Shown piece by piece: positions 8,164 through 15,764 of a DNA stretch of 38,082 bases (position 1 is its first letter; each line of letters opens with the position of its first letter). The position numbers and the translations under genes are program-made. Source of the DNA: Akkermansiaceae bacterium (lineage in GTDB: Bacteria > Verrucomicrobiota > Verrucomicrobiia > Verrucomicrobiales > Akkermansiaceae); contig JAQXBQ010000084.1 of the NCBI GenBank assembly GCA_029252325.1, forward strand, positions 1 through 38,082, read 5' to 3'. The notes beneath the pieces are model-generated. The model ran no database searches, had not been told where the DNA came from, and saw nothing but the letters and a program-made list of their open reading frames with translations.

Positions 8164-10365
8164 TTATTGTACTAGGTAGTGATGCTCAGGCAAAATGCTG
8201 AAAGACAGAGCGGCTGTATTCTCATCAATATGACTTGTGATCGTCTTACCTGTGGTGGTGTCAGTAACTTGGGTGTTGTTGCTGTTTTCTACCCATACGA
8301 TTTTGCTGGTCGAGGTGCCATCAGGGTGGTGGACAGTGTGGCTTTTCGGGTTTTTCCCAGCAGGATAGAGATGGACTGTTAGAGAGCTGCTATCAGATGC
8401 ACGGGTTACAAGGATGCCTTTGCCGCCGATGAAGCAGGGGGTCTTGGTCACGGGCATAGGGAAGTCTTTCAGGAGCTTGGGGCCGGTATGTTTGTCACCT
8501 GTATCGTAGTCAAACCAGATGCCCTCGGGGAGGTAGAGATTCATTTTACCAGAACTGTGGTTTTTGAGCAGTGGCGCGCAGAGCAGAGAGTCCCCGATCA
8601 TCCACTGGAAGTTGGGGGCTGCCGTGGCTCGCGCGTCACCGGGGTAGGCGATGCCGAGTGGCGTCATGGTATGCGGGTAGCCGCTGAGGTAGGACTTCAT
8701 GGCGGCGTCGTAGAGGGTTGGAACAATACGGTAGTGGAAGTCGAAGGGTTTTTTGAAGATGGTTTGTTGTTTCTCAGTCCAGTGGGATGAGGACTCACCA
8801 ACAGCCAACCCGGCGGTGAGTGAGAGTAGCCAGGCGTGGCGCACGACAAGCTCTGAGTAGTTCTTCATTTTCTTGAAGCCGACCGTGTCCGAGTAGGCAT
8901 TGGGGGCACCGCAGGCTGCGTTCTGGAGGTAGTTGATAGGAATGCGGCGGCTGAGCTCATTGACGTGGGTATCGTTGATGCGCAGCAGGGTGCCCGGTGA
9001 GGTGAAGCTGCCGCAGCGTGCCATCACAAGAGCGCCATCATCGGCGATGTTGGCAATAGGATGATTAAAAACATCGGTATGGGTAGAGCCGAGGCCCATC
9101 ATGGTGTCCTCCTTGATGCCGTCGACTTGCCATTGCTGATAAAGCTCTGCGTACCACTTGGAGGCTTTGGCGTTATTGCCATCAATCAGGTAGCAAGGGA
9201 CGATGGGGAAACAGTTGGAATGTCTTTTCCAGAGCTGGCCGTCAGGTTTTTTGAGAAAGTAATTTCGGTCGAGTGCTGCCTGGGAAAGGGGGTTTCCGCT
9301 GAAGGTGTCGACCACCATGTTTTGGTCGCGTTCTTTGGTAACGGGTTTGTAGGGCCCGCCGGGAGGCACGAAGTTCGTACGCAGACCGATCATCCACTTG
9401 ACGTCACGCTGGTGGAGCTGCTCCTTGAAGTCCATGGCCCCTGGAAACTTCTTTCCCCATTTGCCAAAGCTCGTCGTCGTGCCCCTATCCTCCCAGAAGC
9501 CGGAGCCACTGACCGCCCAACGGATCGGAAAACCTCTTTCTTGAAATTTGGTAATGGAGTCCAGCATGGTCTTGGCATTTGTCTGCCAACCGAGGGCTGC
9601 CCATGATTCCCAGCCGAGCTCGAACAGGCGGGACTTGGGCTTGATGAGAGGGTAGCCTTTTTGAACAAGTAGCTTCTGGTAGCTGGCGTAGATGTCTTTC
9701 ATGCTGCCAGTGAAGTAGTAGAAGGTGGCAGCGCCGGCGCCAGTGACGGTGGTTTTGAAGCGGCTTTTGCTCAGGGTGATAGAGCGGTTGAGGCCGTCAA
9801 AGGTGACGCTGGCGAAGTTGTTCCGTGGGAAGATGACAAAGGAACTCAGCCAGCGGTATTTGCCGCCATCGTGCTTCAATGAGTAGGTGGTTTCCTCATC
9901 ATTGACGAGGTTGAGGGTCTGGTTCCAGCCTCCGGTATCACCGAGACCATAGGCGACGGGCATGCCGCCGAGCTGGAGGGCTATTTTATGGGGCTTGTTT
10001 GGCGTGGCAGGTTGGTCGGGGCTGATGGTGACCGCTGTGCAACCCATGTCGTGTTTGATAATGAGCTTGGCCCGTTCTCCTTTTTTGGAGACGAGCTGAA
10101 AGGAGTGTTGATCGATTGTGCTGATTACACTCAGTGCAGAGCCGTTCAGGGAGGCTCCTGCCACGTGGTGCGCCGGGGCGAGTGTGCTGCCCTGCTGATC
10201 CAAAAGAGAAAAACGAAGGCCCTCGGCATGAATCTCCATTTGCCTATCTCCCAGTGGGATGGGGGCAAGCTCGGCGGCGGCAATACAGGGCAGGCTCAGC
10301 AGCTGGCAAGCTATGCTGAGCATGAGCATGGATTGCCTGTTTTTAACTGAGAATAGACGAGACAT
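8164..10365 (-). CDS. secreted glycoside hydrolase family 31 (alpha-glycosidase-like)
   Basis: This retaining alpha-glycosidase-type enzyme is exported by a signal peptide (LMLSIACQLLSLPCIAAAE). GH31 landmarks are the N-terminal beta-domain ending in AYGLGD, the linker YYFTG...YQKLL...GYPLIKPK, and a TIM barrel. DGIKED (about residue 422) supplies the probable aspartate nucleophile, and the RCGSF...RINDTHV block supplies the probable acid/base aspartate (about 467). GH31 members cleave alpha-glucosides, alpha-xylosides, alpha-galactosides or sulfoquinovosides; which applies here cannot be decided by eye. The track start is GTG at 10371, but the in-frame ATG two codons later is preferred. It is the first gene of the five-gene cluster, with a promoter-like region and inverted repeat upstream. 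Confidence 0.87.
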   Translation of the reverse strand: MSRLFSVKNRQSMLMLSIACQLLSLPCIAAAELAPIPLGDRQMEIHAEGLRFSLLDQQGSTLAPAHHVAGASLNGSALSVISTIDQHSFQLVSKKGERAKLIIKHDMGCTAVTISPDQPATPNKPHKIALQLGGMPVAYGLGDTGGWNQTLNLVNDEETTYSLKHDGGKYRWLSSFVIFPRNNFASVTFDGLNRSITLSKSRFKTTVTGAGAATFYYFTGSMKDIYASYQKLLVQKGYPLIKPKSRLFELGWESWAALGWQTNAKTMLDSITKFQERGFPIRWAVSGSGFWEDRGTTTSFGKWGKKFPGAMDFKEQLHQRDVKWMIGLRTNFVPPGGPYKPVTKERDQNMVVDTFSGNPLSQAALDRNYFLKKPDGQLWKRHSNCFPIVPCYLIDGNNAKASKWYAELYQQWQVDGIKEDTMMGLGSTHTDVFNHPIANIADDGALVMARCGSFTSPGTLLRINDTHVNELSRRIPINYLQNAACGAPNAYSDTVGFKKMKNYSELVVRHAWLLSLTAGLAVGESSSHWTEKQQTIFKKPFDFHYRIVPTLYDAAMKSYLSGYPHTMTPLGIAYPGDARATAAPNFQWMIGDSLLCAPLLKNHSSGKMNLYLPEGIWFDYDTGDKHTGPKLLKDFPMPVTKTPCFIGGKGILVTRASDSSSLTVHLYPAGKNPKSHTVHHPDGTSTSKIVWVENSNNTQVTDTTTGKTITSHIDENTAALSFSILPEHHYLVQ

Positions 10366-10379
10366 CTGCACACCTACAT

Positions 10380-10428
10380 TACGTGCTTAGCCTCAGAGGT
10401 ATATCAGATTTTTACGCCATAAAACAAT
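10380..10428 (-). promoter_or_regulatory. putative promoter of the GH31 operon
   Basis: Read on the minus strand, TTGTTT is followed 18 nt later by TATACC, resembling sigma-70 -35 and -10 boxes, between the inverted repeat at 10429-10452 and the GH31 start. Match quality is moderate. Confidence 0.3.
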
Positions 10429-10452
10429 ACTTTTGCGACAGCTAGCAAAAGT
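10429..10452. promoter_or_regulatory. 24-bp inverted repeat: operator of GH31 operon or terminator hairpin
   Basis: ACTTTTGC and GCAAAAGT are perfect 8-bp arms around the spacer GACAGCTA. It lies directly upstream of the putative -35 box of GH31 and 35 nt past the stop of the upstream TIM-barrel gene. On the minus strand it is followed by ATTGTTTTAT, a poor U-tract. Both roles are possible. Confidence 0.4.
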
Positions 10453-10468
10453 CAGGCCTGAGCTAGCG

Positions 10469-10482
10469 AGGTCTTTAGACCT
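10469..10482. terminator. small hairpin downstream of the TIM-barrel gene
   Basis: AGGTCTTTAGACCT forms a perfect six-pair stem on paper, with a very tight loop (or a five-pair stem with a four-nt loop), 4 nt past the minus-strand stop codon. There is no T run, so it may only stabilise the mRNA end. Confidence 0.25.
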
Positions 10483-10486
10483 GGAT

Positions 10487-11497
10487 TTAGAGAAGACCTC
10501 TCGCTTTGAGATTGTTCAGTCGGCGTGCAACATCGACAAGGCCGTCAATGACGACTTCGTTGTAGCTGCGGCCGTCAGTAGTATCAACACCGTGCCCCTT
10601 GACTGCTTCCCTGAGGGTCTCCAAAGCAATGTCATCATGGTGGAAGAGCTCAACAAAGGCATGTTTGAGCTGACCAGTTTTGGCGGCAGCTGTGAGGAGA
10701 GCACCAATCCAGCCGTCATCGGTGGAGAGGCATCCACGGGTGGTCTTTGCGGATGCATGGAATAGACCCATCTCACCGGCGGCTGCCATTTCAGCGATAG
10801 CGGCCTCATTTTCCGGAATGCTCAAGTCGGAGTCACCACAGTGAGCGGCGTCAACCATGAGTCGGAAGAACTTGTTGCCTATGATCTGGTTAGTCCGCTC
10901 GATGACCTTCCATGCCTTGGGGATATTGGTAAATGTCGAAAACTCAATACCGCGGAGAAATTCAAGGTGCCAGTGCTCAATACAGCTGTCCGCAATTTCG
11001 TAATCCTGATAAACGCGTGCGTGAACTTTGGCGAGCTGCTCGACAGCGGCATCGTAATCGGCATCTTCTTTGGCCGGTGAACCACTCATCCACTCTTCAA
11101 AGGATGTCGAGGCCACGTTGGCGATGCCATATTTTTTGGCGGTATTAATGCCATCTCCCAAGAGCTCAACGATCTTGTCTTCGTCAGCAGGGTTCATCGG
11201 ATTAGCTCCACCGACCATCATGATAATATGAATTTCAAGGTCTAGCTCACGTAGGCCTGAGATCATATCATCGGTGTCTGAGGCGACGACACCCGGGAAG
11301 GTGGAAATCTGCACGGCACCGATCTTGACGGGTGATGCCTGACAGAGGTGGGCCATTTCACTCACCACAATGAGCTTGCCATCATCGCCTCTGGGAAGAT
11401 TGCCATCATCGTCGGGAACAAGTCCACCGACGAACTTAATATGAGTAGGAACTACGCCAAGGATGACGTCTGATTTTAAAGTGATAGTGGATGACAT
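10487..11497 (-). CDS. sugar-isomerase-like TIM-barrel protein (xylose isomerase/AP endonuclease 2 superfamily)
   Basis: The 336-residue cytoplasmic protein has no signal peptide or membrane segment. Alternating beta-strand and helix periodicity plus candidate metal ligands at strand ends fit the PF01261-like fold: WHLEFLRGIEFS (Glu near 179 or 185), MVDAAHCG (Asp216, His219), GLFHASAKTTRG (His247) and FVELFHH (Glu283). Members isomerise or epimerise sugars, sugar phosphates or inositols using a divalent metal. I do not recognise the exact family, and no characterised enzyme is clearly matched. It is upstream of the GH31 operon on the same strand with a 115-nt gap containing hairpins, so probably a separate transcript, though a role in metabolism of the released sugar is plausible. 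Start is the ATG at 11497. Confidence 0.6.
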   Translation of the reverse strand: MSSTITLKSDVILGVVPTHIKFVGGLVPDDDGNLPRGDDGKLIVVSEMAHLCQASPVKIGAVQISTFPGVVASDTDDMISGLRELDLEIHIIMMVGGANPMNPADEDKIVELLGDGINTAKKYGIANVASTSFEEWMSGSPAKEDADYDAAVEQLAKVHARVYQDYEIADSCIEHWHLEFLRGIEFSTFTNIPKAWKVIERTNQIIGNKFFRLMVDAAHCGDSDLSIPENEAAIAEMAAAGEMGLFHASAKTTRGCLSTDDGWIGALLTAAAKTGQLKHAFVELFHHDDIALETLREAVKGHGVDTTDGRSYNEVVIDGLVDVARRLNNLKARGLL

Positions 11498-11580
11498 AAT
11501 TTAGAGTGTTGATGAAGATTAAGATAGGTTGAACCAAGTCGAAACCTTAATGGTTTTGACTAGTAGGTGACATCATTTTT

Positions 11581-11610
11581 GATGTGGCGTGATGTGGCGT
11601 GTTGTGGGGA
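11581..11610. repeat. short tandem 10-mer repeat
   Basis: GATGTGGCGT occurs twice in tandem, followed by a degenerate third copy (GTTGTGGGGA), ending 1 nt before the cytochrome stop codon. Function unknown. Confidence 0.5.
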
Positions 11611-11611
11611 T

Positions 11612-13930
11612 TTATGGGCTGTTTGGATTGCCAATTTGGCGAAGTAGCTGGAGGGCTTGCTGGTAGTTTCGGTCTATGCCTAGGCAGTTGCGGCATGCCT
11701 CAAAGGCTTCCATTTTCTGGCCCATGCGCAGATGCACAGTAGCACGGGCGTAGGGTATGGATGGATCACTCGTGTCGAGTTGCTCTGCTCTGTGAAGTGA
11801 TTGAATAGATTCATTGAGTTTGTTTTGGCTAGCAAGCAGTAGCCCTAGATTTTTGTGGGCGCGATGATGGCCAGGAGCCATAGATATGACTTTGCGAAGC
11901 ATTACTTCGGTTTTTTCTGTTTGTCCTAGTTCGGCGTAGGTCAGTGCCTGTAGGTAGAGGTAATGGGGATTTTCGGGGTCAAGCTTGGCAGCAGCTTTAA
12001 GCTGGGTGAGGGCGTCTGCTGGTTTGCCCATTTGGCTGAGTAAGATGGCGTAATACTCGCGGGTAGCAGCAGAAGTTTGGTCGAGGGCGAGTGCTTTTTT
12101 GATCCATTGCTCAGCTTCAACTAGTTTGCCAGCATCTAACTCAAGCTGCATCATGCGCATGGCACCTGTGGGTTGGTCTGCTGTGAATGCGATGGTTTCC
12201 CTGAGCTCTTTGAGGGCTTCTGATCGCTCAGACAGGCGAGTTCGCCAAGCCCAAGATGCAGCCAATCTAACTTCCTTAACTGAGTCCTGAAGCATGGGCT
12301 CTAGCCATGGGCCGTTGCCCGGGCTGAACTCAAGGACTTGGCAAGCGGAGGCGCGGACGAGCGAATCCTCACTGCGAACTGCCTGGCGTGCCAGTTTTTG
12401 AACCCGAGGGTCAGTTGCAAAGCCTTGCATGATCTGAATGAGAGATGCCTGCCAGTAGGGGTTGGGCTCTTGCTTGTATGCGGTGAGCATGGCATCGAGG
12501 CTATTGGGGTTACCATTGTAAACGTTGCTAATGGCTCGGGTGCGAGCCCGTTGCCGTTGGCGTTCTGGGGTGTGGAGTTTATCCCCATACCAGGTATTGG
12601 TCCATTTGATAGCCCAGTCGGTGTCTTTGTCTTCGTGGCATTTGTTGCAAGCGTTGGGGATATTGAGCTCCTTGGTTAGCTGCGGGTCTGGCACGTGGAA
12701 GCCGTGATCCCGTCGGTGGTCACGTCCCATGTAGGTGGTTTGTGACATGTGGCAGTCGACACAGGAATGACCGGAGCCAACATCGTTGTGTTTACCGACA
12801 CCAAAGTGCTTGGTGTGGGAAACTGGATCGATGATGATGGCGCCACTGATGCGCCCGTTCGAGCCACCTGAGTGGCAGGACATACACAGGGCGTTGTTAG
12901 TGAGTGGCAGCTTAAGCTGGTTGCTATGTGGGTCATGGCAGTCAGAGCAACGCACCCCTTTGTGGCCCATATTACTGGTGCGCAGCGACGTCCAGACGTA
13001 GTCTTCGTCGAGGATTTGTCCATCTGCATAGAACAAGTTTGGCTGAACTGGAAGCTGGAGTTGAAAGTGGTCACCAAATTGATCACCTACATGGAAGTTG
13101 TCATCGAATGCGGCACGGCGGCTGTGACAGGTGGCGCAGTTTTCAAAGACCCTGTCAGGGTGGTTTTTTTTCATCTCCTGATGAGCAGGGATATCGATTA
13201 GGCAGCCGGATTTTTCATCAGCGTTTTCCGCGATATTGCCATGGCACTGGGTGCAGCCGACTCCCATTTCCTTCCAGTGGCTATTGTAGGAATCGGTTTT
13301 GAGGTCGTAGTTTTTGCGGTAGTCGGTCATGTGACACCAGGCACATTGGGTGTTCCATGTCATGCCACGCCCGGTCCAGTGCCCCCAGTCTGCTTCACTA
13401 CGCTGATCACCGCCGAAAACATCGAACCATTCTTCTTGGTGAGGATCCCAGGCGGCACTCGGGGTTTGCCAGCGACCACCACTGGCTGCGACGAGATATT
13501 GAATGAGGGGATCAACTCCGATAGCCATGCCGACGCTATGCTCTTTATCGTTCGCGTTGACGCTGAGTTTTTCTTCTTTTTTGGTGAATTTCCATTTTTC
13601 GACACCATGGAATTTCTTGCCGGCGAAGGGTTCGCTATCGAGTGTGAGATCGAGCAGTCGGTTGGCTTGGCCGTGATGTGATGCCTGCCAGTGGTGATGA
13701 ATGTCTTTGTGGCATTCCTGGCATCGTTGGGAGAGGGCATTTTGTCCGGGCTGTTTTGCCAGGCTGGCGTGAAGCTCTGGGTGCGAGTTGTCGCTGCTTT
13801 CAGTCTGCACAGATGATAGATCGGGCTCATCGGTTTGAGCTTGATCATCGCTGGCGTCACGCTTGCTGCAGCCGCATAAACTGAGTGCGAGCAAGCAAGT
13901 GATCAAATATGAGTAGCGGGTTTTTATCAC
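11612..13930 (-). CDS. multihaem (eight CxxCH) cytochrome c lipoprotein with TPR domain
   Basis: A lipoprotein signal (LLALSLCGC, lipidated Cys21) is followed by eight CxxCH haem-binding motifs at about residues 70, 196, 226, 265, 328, 349, 390 and 428. Then comes a HEAT-like helical stretch (about 470-570) and a TPR array (about 600-760; LDPENPHYLYLQALTYAELGQ and similar). The haem part resembles cytochrome c554/NrfA-like families; TPR-fused versions are known in Planctomycetota and Verrucomicrobiota. It should sit in the periplasm anchored to a membrane and transfer electrons; donor, acceptor and any catalytic activity are unknown. The GTG at 13930 is the start, supported by the signal peptide directly after it. 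It is 31 nt downstream of the CPBP gene, probably co-transcribed. Confidence 0.9.
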   Translation of the reverse strand: MIKTRYSYLITCLLALSLCGCSKRDASDDQAQTDEPDLSSVQTESSDNSHPELHASLAKQPGQNALSQRCQECHKDIHHHWQASHHGQANRLLDLTLDSEPFAGKKFHGVEKWKFTKKEEKLSVNANDKEHSVGMAIGVDPLIQYLVAASGGRWQTPSAAWDPHQEEWFDVFGGDQRSEADWGHWTGRGMTWNTQCAWCHMTDYRKNYDLKTDSYNSHWKEMGVGCTQCHGNIAENADEKSGCLIDIPAHQEMKKNHPDRVFENCATCHSRRAAFDDNFHVGDQFGDHFQLQLPVQPNLFYADGQILDEDYVWTSLRTSNMGHKGVRCSDCHDPHSNQLKLPLTNNALCMSCHSGGSNGRISGAIIIDPVSHTKHFGVGKHNDVGSGHSCVDCHMSQTTYMGRDHRRDHGFHVPDPQLTKELNIPNACNKCHEDKDTDWAIKWTNTWYGDKLHTPERQRQRARTRAISNVYNGNPNSLDAMLTAYKQEPNPYWQASLIQIMQGFATDPRVQKLARQAVRSEDSLVRASACQVLEFSPGNGPWLEPMLQDSVKEVRLAASWAWRTRLSERSEALKELRETIAFTADQPTGAMRMMQLELDAGKLVEAEQWIKKALALDQTSAATREYYAILLSQMGKPADALTQLKAAAKLDPENPHYLYLQALTYAELGQTEKTEVMLRKVISMAPGHHRAHKNLGLLLASQNKLNESIQSLHRAEQLDTSDPSIPYARATVHLRMGQKMEAFEACRNCLGIDRNYQQALQLLRQIGNPNSP

Positions 13931-13961
13931 GAGGACAATGACGGCGGGGTGTGTAAGAAAG

Positions 13962-14864
13962 CTAGTGAAATTTCACCTCTTGGAAAAGAATCTGGCTAGC
14001 ATTAAAAAGAGCGTGGATCGAAATAGGCGCCCACAAAGATCCGCTTAGCTCGTAAGCAAGTGCAAGTACGATAGCTAAAAAGATGAGAGGGATGAGTGCG
14101 GTGATATTAAAGTGTACGATGCCAAAAAGCAGGGAGGATAGGAGTGTGGCGAAGAGTCGACCTGAAAAGCGTTTGGTGGTGGTGTAGATGTATCCTCGGA
14201 ACACAATTTCCTCTGCAACGGGAGCAATGAGGATGGCGCTGATTGCGATCATGATACGCACGGCAATGGCATTGGCTTCCTGGTAGGTTTTGACTGTCTC
14301 TTGCAATTTAGCGTCGCTGCCGAATTGTTCTTCCAACCAGCCGCTGTAGCCATGGTATTCAATGAAAAAGAGAAACATGTATGCCAGAATGACACCACCT
14401 GGGGTGATCACCCAGAGGTAGCGAGCATGTTTCCAATCTAAACCTAAAAAATCTCTGATGCGGACGCCTCTCGCCCTGATCATGACGGCAACAAGCATTG
14501 GGGGAACTAGTTGCACGATGATGCCTACAGCAAGGATGATGGGCGTGATATGAACTTGTACGGGATTTCCTTTTTCATCGACCTCTGCTGGGGTCAAGTA
14601 GTCTAATAAAAATACGGCGTAGATGCAGAAGAAGATGGCGAGACCAAGCAGGTCGAAGATGTTGAGGGCGTTGGTGCTGACGAGGCCTTTACGATGTGTG
14701 TTGATACTCGGCTTTTTATGACGAGCATATCGGCTAAGGGGGAAAACCATCGCTAGCATGGCTACACAAAGGAAGTAGCCGTAGATGAAAATCGAATCCG
14801 CGCTTATTGGAATTTCAGGAATGGTAATGTTAAAAGGCATCAAGTGGGCGGCACTATAGTGCAT
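13962..14864 (-). CDS. CPBP-family intramembrane metalloprotease
   Basis: The protein has about seven or eight hydrophobic segments and the three motifs of the CAAX-prenyl-protease/bacteriocin-processing (ABI, PF02517) family: EEIVFRG (Glu218-Glu219, Arg223), FGIVHFN (His251) and SIHALFNAS (His284, Asn288). These residues form the glutamate/histidine active site within the membrane. Bacterial members process peptides or act in self-immunity; the substrate here is unknown. The ATG at 14864 is used by the ORF track; an ATG eight codons in (14840) is equally possible and would place the palindrome at 14851-14862 upstream of the start. It diverges from the SMUG1-like gene and precedes the cytochrome gene by 31 nt. 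Confidence 0.88.
   Translation of the reverse strand: MHYSAAHLMPFNITIPEIPISADSIFIYGYFLCVAMLAMVFPLSRYARHKKPSINTHRKGLVSTNALNIFDLLGLAIFFCIYAVFLLDYLTPAEVDEKGNPVQVHITPIILAVGIIVQLVPPMLVAVMIRARGVRIRDFLGLDWKHARYLWVITPGGVILAYMFLFFIEYHGYSGWLEEQFGSDAKLQETVKTYQEANAIAVRIMIAISAILIAPVAEEIVFRGYIYTTTKRFSGRLFATLLSSLLFGIVHFNITALIPLIFLAIVLALAYELSGSLWAPISIHALFNASQILFQEVKFH
14851..14862. promoter_or_regulatory. 12-bp perfect palindrome between divergent genes
   Basis: GCACTATAGTGC is a perfect palindrome in the very short space between the CPBP (-) and SMUG1-like (+) genes. It could be an operator for either, or chance. Confidence 0.3.
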
Positions 14865-14917
14865 GAACTTGAAGTTTGAAGTTTGAAATTTCAGAGATTC
14901 AGTGTTGTGATCGGGGC

Positions 14918-15727
14918 ATGCCTAATTCCGGTGCCAATGCCTCTGAAGAGCGTAACCAGACTAGTAACCAAACTAGTAATATGACTGGCAATAAAACCAG
15001 CAGTGAATGGTTGGTTGATGCAGCTTCAGAGCTGATACATGCTTTGAAGCCTTTGAGTTTCGAGGACCCAGTTAGTCATGTCTATTTGCCCACCGAGTAT
15101 GCTTGGGATCGGCACTGCGAGTATTTAACAAGATATGGCGAAGGTCATAAAAAGGTCATCATGCTGGGAATGAATCCGGGGCCATGGGGTATGGCACAAA
15201 CGGGTGTTCCATTTGGGGAGATTCCCTCGGTGCGCGATTGGATGGGCATATCAGGCCCTGTGGATAAGCCTGAAAACGAGCACCCTAAGCGTCCTGTGGA
15301 GGGCTTTGAGTGTAGTAGGTCGGAAGTCAGTGGACGACGCCTGTGGGGTTTGTTTGCCGATAAGTTCCCCAATGCTACTGATTTTTTCCAAGACCACTTT
15401 GTTGCTAATTATTGTCCATTGGTTTGGATGGGTGAGACGGGCAAGAATATTACGCCCGATAAACTGCCAGCTGCAGAGATGGTGCCAGTGGAAAAAGCCT
15501 GTCGGGCGCATCTTGCAGCAGCGATCGGAGCCCTAGAGCCAGAGTGGCTGATAGGTGTTGGTGCCTATGCGGAGAAAAAATTGATCGAAACAGCGAAGGA
15601 ATACTTTCCTGATAAGCAGTTTAAAGTCGGCAAAATTCTACATCCTTCGCCGGCATCGCCGATCGCAAACCGCGGCTGGGAGCCGCAGGCAGAGCGTCAA
15701 CTTCTGGATCTAGGAGTATGGTCCTAG
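14918..15727 (+). CDS. SMUG1-like uracil-DNA glycosylase (family 3)
   Basis: The protein closely resembles vertebrate SMUG1: VIMLGMNPGPWGMAQTGVPFGE, then RDWMGISGP, EHPKRPVEGFECSRSEVSG, FVANYCPL and LHPSPASPIANRGWE. GMNPGP and HPSP are the two active-site motifs, giving excision of uracil and oxidised pyrimidines from DNA to start base-excision repair. The track start is a TTG (14876); the ATG at 14918 is preferred, and an ATG at 14981 would still leave the whole domain. The N-terminus is a low-complexity stretch with an NxTx period encoded by a 12-bp tandem repeat. Family 3 enzymes are sporadic in bacteria. The gene stands alone on the plus strand, convergent with accC. Confidence 0.92.
   Translation: MPNSGANASEERNQTSNQTSNMTGNKTSSEWLVDAASELIHALKPLSFEDPVSHVYLPTEYAWDRHCEYLTRYGEGHKKVIMLGMNPGPWGMAQTGVPFGEIPSVRDWMGISGPVDKPENEHPKRPVEGFECSRSEVSGRRLWGLFADKFPNATDFFQDHFVANYCPLVWMGETGKNITPDKLPAAEMVPVEKACRAHLAAAIGALEPEWLIGVGAYAEKKLIETAKEYFPDKQFKVGKILHPSPASPIANRGWEPQAERQLLDLGVWS
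14954..15001 (+). repeat. four 12-bp tandem repeats in the SMUG1-like N-terminus
   Basis: AACCAGACTAGT, AACCAAACTAGT, AATATGACTGGC and AATAAAACCAGC are successive 12-mers encoding NQTS/NQTS/NMTG/NKTS. The first two copies differ by one base, so expansion looks recent. Confidence 0.6.
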
Positions 15728-15764
15728 CCAATTCATGCTGAGTCTGTAAGGACGGAGCTTCGTC

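Noticed and set aside
9061-9606. 181-residue plus-strand ORF
   Set aside because: Antisense shadow of GH31, overlapping its catalytic region.
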